Source: an uncultured Erysipelotrichaceae bacterium
GTDB lineage: Bacteria > Bacillota_I > Bacilli_A > Erysipelotrichales > Coprobacillaceae
NCBI GenBank assembly: GCA_947074115.1
Contig: CAMTOK010000001.1
Location: 1-64,000, forward strand
DNA: 64,000 nucleotides
Reading direction: 5' to 3'
The notes beneath the pieces are model-generated. The model saw nothing but the letters and a program-made list of their open reading frames with translations, did not search any database and was not told the DNA's origin. The position numbers were made by a program, and so were the translations under genes. Of the stretch, positions 60,270 to 64,000 are shown piece after piece. Each line of letters starts with the position of its first letter. Positions within the stretch are counted from its first letter, which is position 1.

Positions 60270-62192
60270 CTATATACTAAATGTATCTTCTAATGAGAAT
60301 TGAACATTATCTTCAATCCATTCACGTCTTGGTTCAACCTTGTCACCCATTAAAACTGATACTCTTCTTTCTACGACTGCTGCATCTTCAATAGAGACTT
60401 GAATTAATGTTCGTGTTGCAGGATCCATTGTTGTTTCCCATAACTGATCAGCATTCATTTCTCCAAGACCTTTATATCGTTGGACATTATAACCACGTCC
60501 TATTTTTTTCTTTGCATCTTCTAATTGTTCATCATCCCATGCGTATTCAATATCTTCGTGTTTACCATTTTTCTTTGAGATTTTATATAATGGTGGTAAA
60601 GCAATGTAAACTTTTCCAGCTTGTATTAATCCTCTCATATAACGATAGAAGAATGTTAATAATAAAACCTGAATATGAGCCCCATCGGTATCGGCATCGG
60701 TCATGATAATAACTTTGTTATAATTTGAATCGTCTGATGCAAAATCAGCACCAACACCAGCACCTATTGTATTAATAATTGTGCTAATTTCTTCGTTCTT
60801 TAAAATATCTTCTAAAGAAGCTTTTTCTGTATTCACTACTTTACCTCTTAGAGGTAAGATTGCTTGATATTTTCTATCACGACCTTGTTTCGCACTACCA
60901 CCGGCAGAATCCCCTTCGACAAGATAGAGTTCTTTTTTCTTCTTATCTTTAGATTGAGCTGGCGCTAATTTACCACTCAAGATTTTCTCGATTTTGTTAC
61001 CTTTATTGTTTCTTGCATTTTCACGTGCTTTTCTAGCAGCTAATCGAACTTGTGCAGCTTTAATCATTTTATTAATAAGTAATGTTGCTATATCTTTATT
61101 TTCTTCTAAGAAATAATTGATTTGTTCAATTACAACATTCTCTACCATATTTCTTGCTTCTGGTGTTCCTAATTTTGATTTTGTTTGACCTTCAAACTGT
61201 AATAAAGATTCAGGAACTTTAATTGATATAATAGCACTTAATCCTTCACGGACATCATTACCTTCAAGGTTTTTATCTTTTGCTTTTAATAAACCATAAT
61301 GTCTTGCATATTCATTAAATACTTTTGTAAATCCAGAACGGAATCCTGTTTCATGAGTTCCACCGTCTGAAGTACGAACTAAGTTAACGAATGAAATAAT
61401 ATTTTCTTGATATGTTTCAGAGAATTGAAGTGCAACTTCAACCTCTATTGGATTGTTTTTATCATCAAATGAAATGACTTTATGTAAAGTTTTTTTGTCA
61501 TAATTTAAATAATCAATAAATGCTTCTAATCCATTTTCAAAACAAAATGAATCAGTTTTATTTGTTCTTTCATCAACGATATTCATTGTCATTCCCTTTA
61601 ATAAGAATGCACTTTCTCTTAATCGATCGCATATTGTTGAATAATTATACTCTGTTGTTGAAAACAATTCAGGATCTGGTAAAAAGTGAATTGTGGTACC
61701 AGTTCTATTTGTTTTTCCTATTACCTTTAATGGTGATATACGTTTTGCACCATCTTCAAATCTTTGTTCATGGATTTTACCATCTCTATATACAGTAACA
61801 ACTAACCATTTTGATAATGCATTAACAACAGAAGACCCAACTCCATGTAATCCTCCTGATGTTTTGTATCCACCATCTTCACTGAATTTCCCACCTGCAT
61901 GTAACACAGTTAAAATAACTTCAGTTGTTGGCTTTCCAGTTGCGTGCATACCTGTTGGCATACCTCTCCCACTATCCTGAACACTAATACTATTATCTTC
62001 ATGAATTGTCACAGTGATTTCATTCCCGTACCCTGCTAACGCTTCATCAATTGAGTTATCGACAATTTCCCAAACTAAATGATGTAAACCTCTTGTATCT
62101 GTAGAACCAATATACATCCCAGGGCGCTTTCTAACAGCGTCTAAACCTTCAAGAATCTGTATGTGCGATTCATCATATTGATTTTTTTTCAC
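60270..62192 (-). CDS. parE: DNA topoisomerase IV subunit B
   Basis: A 640-residue ATPase subunit. GHKL ATP-binding residues are in [15 protein letters not shown] and [16 protein letters not shown]; the TOPRIM domain has [35 protein letters not shown] and [18 protein letters not shown]. Linkage with parC in the order parE-parC identifies it over GyrB. The N-terminal [28 protein letters not shown] is standard. AAAGGGGG upstream serves as ribosome site. Confidence 0.96.
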   Translation of the reverse strand: MKKNQYDESHIQILEGLDAVRKRPGMYIGSTDTRGLHHLVWEIVDNSIDEALAGYGNEITVTIHEDNSISVQDSGRGMPTGMHATGKPTTEVILTVLHAGGKFSEDGGYKTSGGLHGVGSSVVNALSKWLVVTVYRDGKIHEQRFEDGAKRISPLKVIGKTNRTGTTIHFLPDPELFSTTEYNYSTICDRLRESAFLLKGMTMNIVDERTNKTDSFCFENGLEAFIDYLNYDKKTLHKVISFDDKNNPIEVEVALQFSETYQENIISFVNLVRTSDGGTHETGFRSGFTKVFNEYARHYGLLKAKDKNLEGNDVREGLSAIISIKVPESLLQFEGQTKSKLGTPEARNMVENVVIEQINYFLEENKDIATLLINKMIKAAQVRLAARKARENARNNKGNKIEKILSGKLAPAQSKDKKKKELYLVEGDSAGGSAKQGRDRKYQAILPLRGKVVNTEKASLEDILKNEEISTIINTIGAGVGADFASDDSNYNKVIIMTDADTDGAHIQVLLLTFFYRYMRGLIQAGKVYIALPPLYKISKKNGKHEDIEYAWDDEQLEDAKKKIGRGYNVQRYKGLGEMNADQLWETTMDPATRTLIQVSIEDAAVVERRVSVLMGDKVEPRREWIEDNVQFSLEDTFSI

Positions 62193-62221
62193 ATTAAAAA
62201 CCCCCTTTAATTAACCATTAC

Positions 62222-62251
62222 ATTATACCTTAATTCGATTGCATTTTCCAA
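62222..62251 (-). promoter_or_regulatory. Promoter of parE-parC
   Basis: Minus strand TTGGAA (62251-62246), 18-base spacer, TATAAT (62227-62222). Confidence 0.55.
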
Positions 62252-62270
62252 CTAATTATGTATAATTAGT
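62239..62270 (+). promoter_or_regulatory. plsY promoter with overlapping palindrome
   Basis: TTGCAT (62239-62244), 16-base spacer, TATAAT (62261-62266). The -10 lies inside an inverted repeat with arms ACTAATTAT (62251-62259) and ATAATTAGT (62262-62270); the palindrome touches the divergent parE -35 too. Confidence 0.55.
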
Positions 62271-62287
62271 GACAAGGATGTGAGAAA

Positions 62288-62896
62288 ATGAAGGAAACAA
62301 TTTATATATTATTAGTTATTGTGTGCTATTTATACGGTTCGATTCCTTTTGCATTAGTAATCGGGAAATGCTTTTACAAAACGGATATTCGTTCTCAAGG
62401 TTCTGGTAATCTTGGTGGCACTAATGCGGGAAGAGTTTTGGGAAAAGCAGCAGGAATCAGTGTTATTATTTTGGATGCATCTAAATGCTATATTTCAATT
62501 TTATTAGCACAATACTTTATTAGGATGTACAATTTAAGTCCAGACTTTACATTTATTTGTGCTTTTGCATGTATCGTTGGTCACTGTTATCCTATTTTCG
62601 CAGGATTCCGAGGAGGAAAAGCAGTATCAGTAGCTATTGGTTATTTATTAGCTATTAATGGATGGATGGCATTATTTGCGATTGTTGTATTCTTAACAAC
62701 ATTAAAACTATCAAAATACGTATCTTTAGCTTCTATCTTAGGTGCAATTGCTATTGTCTGTGTCACACCTTTTGGACATTTTGGAACAATTGGTTCAATT
62801 ACAAATTGCTTAATTGCATTACTCTTAATATACAAACATAAAGATAACATAAAAAGATTAATGGATGGTACAGAAAGTAAAATTTCTTGGATGTAA
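62288..62896 (+). CDS. plsY: Acyl-phosphate glycerol-3-phosphate acyltransferase
   Basis: A 202-residue membrane enzyme that moves a fatty acyl group from acyl-phosphate to glycerol-3-phosphate, starting phospholipid synthesis. YLYGSIPFALVIGKCF, SQGSGNLGGTNAGRVLGKAAG (acyl-phosphate loop) and VGHCYPIFAGFRGGKAVS (G3P site) are complete; five helices are predicted. It is divergent to parE and convergent with the phosphatase gene, so monocistronic. In Bacillus plsY also lies next to parE. Confidence 0.96.
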   Translation: MKETIYILLVIVCYLYGSIPFALVIGKCFYKTDIRSQGSGNLGGTNAGRVLGKAAGISVIILDASKCYISILLAQYFIRMYNLSPDFTFICAFACIVGHCYPIFAGFRGGKAVSVAIGYLLAINGWMALFAIVVFLTTLKLSKYVSLASILGAIAIVCVTPFGHFGTIGSITNCLIALLLIYKHKDNIKRLMDGTESKISWM

Positions 62897-62975
62897 AAGG
62901 AATAAGTCATGAAATGAAGCTCCGTTATTTGGGTAACCAAATAAGCTAGCTCACTTCAAACTTATTCCTTTTTTT
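62895..62975. terminator. Large multi-stem bidirectional terminator or structured RNA
   Basis: Outer stem of 13 bp (62895-62907 with 62960-62972), middle stem TGAAG/CTTCA (62915-62919 with 62954-62958), inner stem TTATTTGG-GTAA-CCAAATAA (62925-62944) with a GNRA tetraloop. T tracts occur on both strands, so it can end plsY and the convergent gene. Confidence 0.8.
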
Positions 62976-63567
62976 ATTGATTATGTACTTGTAATTTAAT
63001 TTGATCATCTTTAAGGTCAATGATTGTTAATGAACAACCATCAACAATTGACGATTTAAAGTCCGTCCACTCAGTAAGTGGAATACGAAATAGACATCCA
63101 AGTATTATAGAAACGATCATTCCATGAGCCATAATGAAAATCTCATCGTTGCTTTTGGTATCAATAATTTCATTCAAAAATGAATTCACTCTTATAATAA
63201 CATCTTCAAATGTCTCACCATCTTGAAATCCTTTAAACTCTATTGGACGATGCCACATAGTCATTAACTCATTTGTTTCTTCTTCTGATAATGTATTCTT
63301 AAAACGACCTTCTATGTTTCCAAATGACATTTCTCTTATACGAGCATCATAGACAAATTTTTGATGAGGAAAAACGATTTCTGCAGTTTCCTTCGCTCTT
63401 AATAAGGGACTTACATATATAGTTGTAAATGTTTTATTTTCTAATTTTTTTGAAAGTGCTTTAGCAGCATCAATACCGTTTTGAGTTAATGGGGAATTTT
63501 TAGAGCCTTGTAATAAGTTGTCTCTATTCCAAACGGTTTGGCCATGTCTTGATAAATAAATCTTCAT
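62974..63567 (-). CDS. Histidine phosphatase (phosphoglycerate mutase-like)
   Basis: A 197-residue member of the histidine phosphatase superfamily. The phospho-His is in YLSRHGQTVWNRDNLLQGSKNSPLT; IYVSPLLRAKETAEI carries the second Arg, EMSFGNIEGRF the Glu, and IMAHGMIVSIILG the second His. Such small proteins (GpmB/PhoE/CobC types) act on varied phosphate esters; true glycolytic mutase activity is less likely. It follows yneF by 23 bases that contain a terminator. Confidence 0.88.
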   Translation of the reverse strand: MKIYLSRHGQTVWNRDNLLQGSKNSPLTQNGIDAAKALSKKLENKTFTTIYVSPLLRAKETAEIVFPHQKFVYDARIREMSFGNIEGRFKNTLSEEETNELMTMWHRPIEFKGFQDGETFEDVIIRVNSFLNEIIDTKSNDEIFIMAHGMIVSIILGCLFRIPLTEWTDFKSSIVDGCSLTIIDLKDDQIKLQVHNQ

Positions 63568-63573
63568 AAAATA

Positions 63574-63597
63574 AAAATAAGGGCTTCCCCTTATTTA
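63574..63597 (-). terminator. Terminator after yneF
   Basis: AATAAGGG-CTTC-CCCTTATT hairpin; T-rich tract on the minus strand, leading into the phosphatase start region. Confidence 0.78.
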
Positions 63598-63791
63598 TAT
63601 TGATCGTTAATATTTTTCATAATGCGGTGAATTTGAGCCTCATTTGGTTTACGTCCCATTTCCATAAACATTGCACGAATCATTTTTTCATTAATAGGTG
63701 GGTTTTTTCTTAAGTTGCTTTTGAAGAAGTAACGTGCTGCGAAAAACCCTATGATAAGACCAGCGATTAGTCCTAAGATACCTTCTAACAT
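63591..63791 (-). CDS. yneF: YneF family protein (UPF0154)
   Basis: A 66-residue protein: one N-terminal membrane helix (LEGILGLIAGLIIGFFAARYFF) followed by KSNLRKNPPINEKMIRAMFMEMGRKPNEAQIHRIMK, the complete UPF0154 pattern. Function unknown. ATG 63791 is chosen for GGAGGT seven bases upstream; the frame extends five codons further without a site. In Bacillus it lies near tkt. Confidence 0.95.
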   Translation of the reverse strand: MLEGILGLIAGLIIGFFAARYFFKSNLRKNPPINEKMIRAMFMEMGRKPNEAQIHRIMKNINDQYK

Positions 63792-63820
63792 AGTAATTAC
63801 CTCCATTTCAGTTCTTCTAG

Positions 63821-63850
63821 ATTATAACATATATAGTATGAATTTGTAAA
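63821..63850 (-). promoter_or_regulatory. Promoter of yneF
   Basis: Minus strand TTTACA (63850-63845), 18-base spacer, TATAAT (63826-63821). Confidence 0.55.
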
Positions 63851-63854
63851 ACAA

Positions 63855-64000
63855 TTATGTGTTTATTAAATAAAAGTTTTGAGAAAATTGGTTAAATATA
63901 TTAAATATGTATTGCGTATCTTCACTTTCAGTGACGAGTATATAATATTCAAAAACTTGTAATGTGAATTTTTGTTTGATCAGTTTATTATCAAGTGTAT
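63855..64000 (-). CDS. C-terminal end of an unidentified protein (partial)
   Basis: On the minus strand one frame stays open from the right edge to TAA at 63857-63855, giving 47 residues (KLIKQKFTLQVFEYYILVTES, then YIFNIFNQFSQNFYLINT). The other two frames are closed within seven codons. The strand-like, aromatic sequence looks coded rather than random, but no family is recognised. The rest lies beyond the window. The stop codon falls inside the yneF promoter region. Confidence 0.45.
   Translation of the reverse strand, partial: TLDNKLIKQKFTLQVFEYYILVTESEDTQYIFNIFNQFSQNFYLINT

Overview
The window reads as ordinary chromosome of a low-GC, AT-codon-biased Bacillota (Firmicutes) that forms endospores. 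Gene order follows the Bacillus subtilis chromosome in several long stretches, but protein details (short IF-2, NadD-YqeK fusion, a shrunken spoIIIA locus, a divergent Spo0A receiver) suggest an Erysipelotrichia/Coprobacillus-like lineage. That placement is inference from gene content, not a phylogeny. I found no rRNA, tRNA, CRISPR array, insertion sequence or prophage.

Layout. 1-3000: end of nusA, ylxR, ylxQ, infB, rbfA. 3100-5130: amino-sugar catabolism (nagA, aldose epimerase). 5168-5524: two small genes (Cse60-like and DUF1540), the second behind a forespore-type promoter. 5589-8848: rsuA, trmB, thioredoxin, ytpR, an unknown acidic protein, acpS. 8942-13635: a DeoR regulator, glycyl radical enzyme, radical-SAM activase and fructose-6-phosphate-aldolase-type transaldolase, one tight operon. 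13738-20564: an unknown membrane protein, coaW, an SSB-like protein, lepA, a class B PBP, rpmG, a metallo-hydrolase. 20627-24149: complete comGA-GG pseudopilus operon. 24226-34908: efp, spoIIIAH, asp23-like, nusB, xseAB, ispA, dxs, tlyA, recN, spoIVB, spo0A, which is the B. subtilis order with spoIIIAA-AG, accBC, folD and ahrC missing. 35000-39652: dinB, spoIIM, xerD, deoB, a small membrane protein, GNAT. 39753-46421, minus strand: purF, DUF2156-GNAT fusion, DUF815 ATPase, UPF0210, ACT protein, orphan PTS IIB. 46609-50253: phosphodiesterase, membrane protein, enolase, DUF3793, NrdI-like flavodoxin, XRE regulator. 50383-56885, minus strand: U32 peptidase, mtnN, yqeM, rsfS, nadD-yqeK, yhbY, yqeH. 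56986-64000: sigK, parC, parE, plsY, phosphoglycerate-mutase-like, yneF and the tail of an unidentified gene.

How it fits together. Six sporulation genes (spoIIIAH, spoIVB, spo0A, spoIIM, sigK, cse60-like) are scattered through housekeeping operons. SigK keeps a hydrophobic pro-sequence and SpoIVB keeps its GMSGSP serine, so the signalling checkpoint that processes pro-sigma-K seems to survive. Sigma-E-like promoters can be read before spoIIIAH, spoIIM and sigK, and a sigma-G/F-like one before the DUF1540 gene. The most unusual points are a Spo0A whose receiver has lost conserved acidic and lysine positions, three 0A-box-like elements upstream of its gene, and a spoIIIA locus reduced to AH alone. 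The glycyl radical operon is the most interesting metabolic unit.
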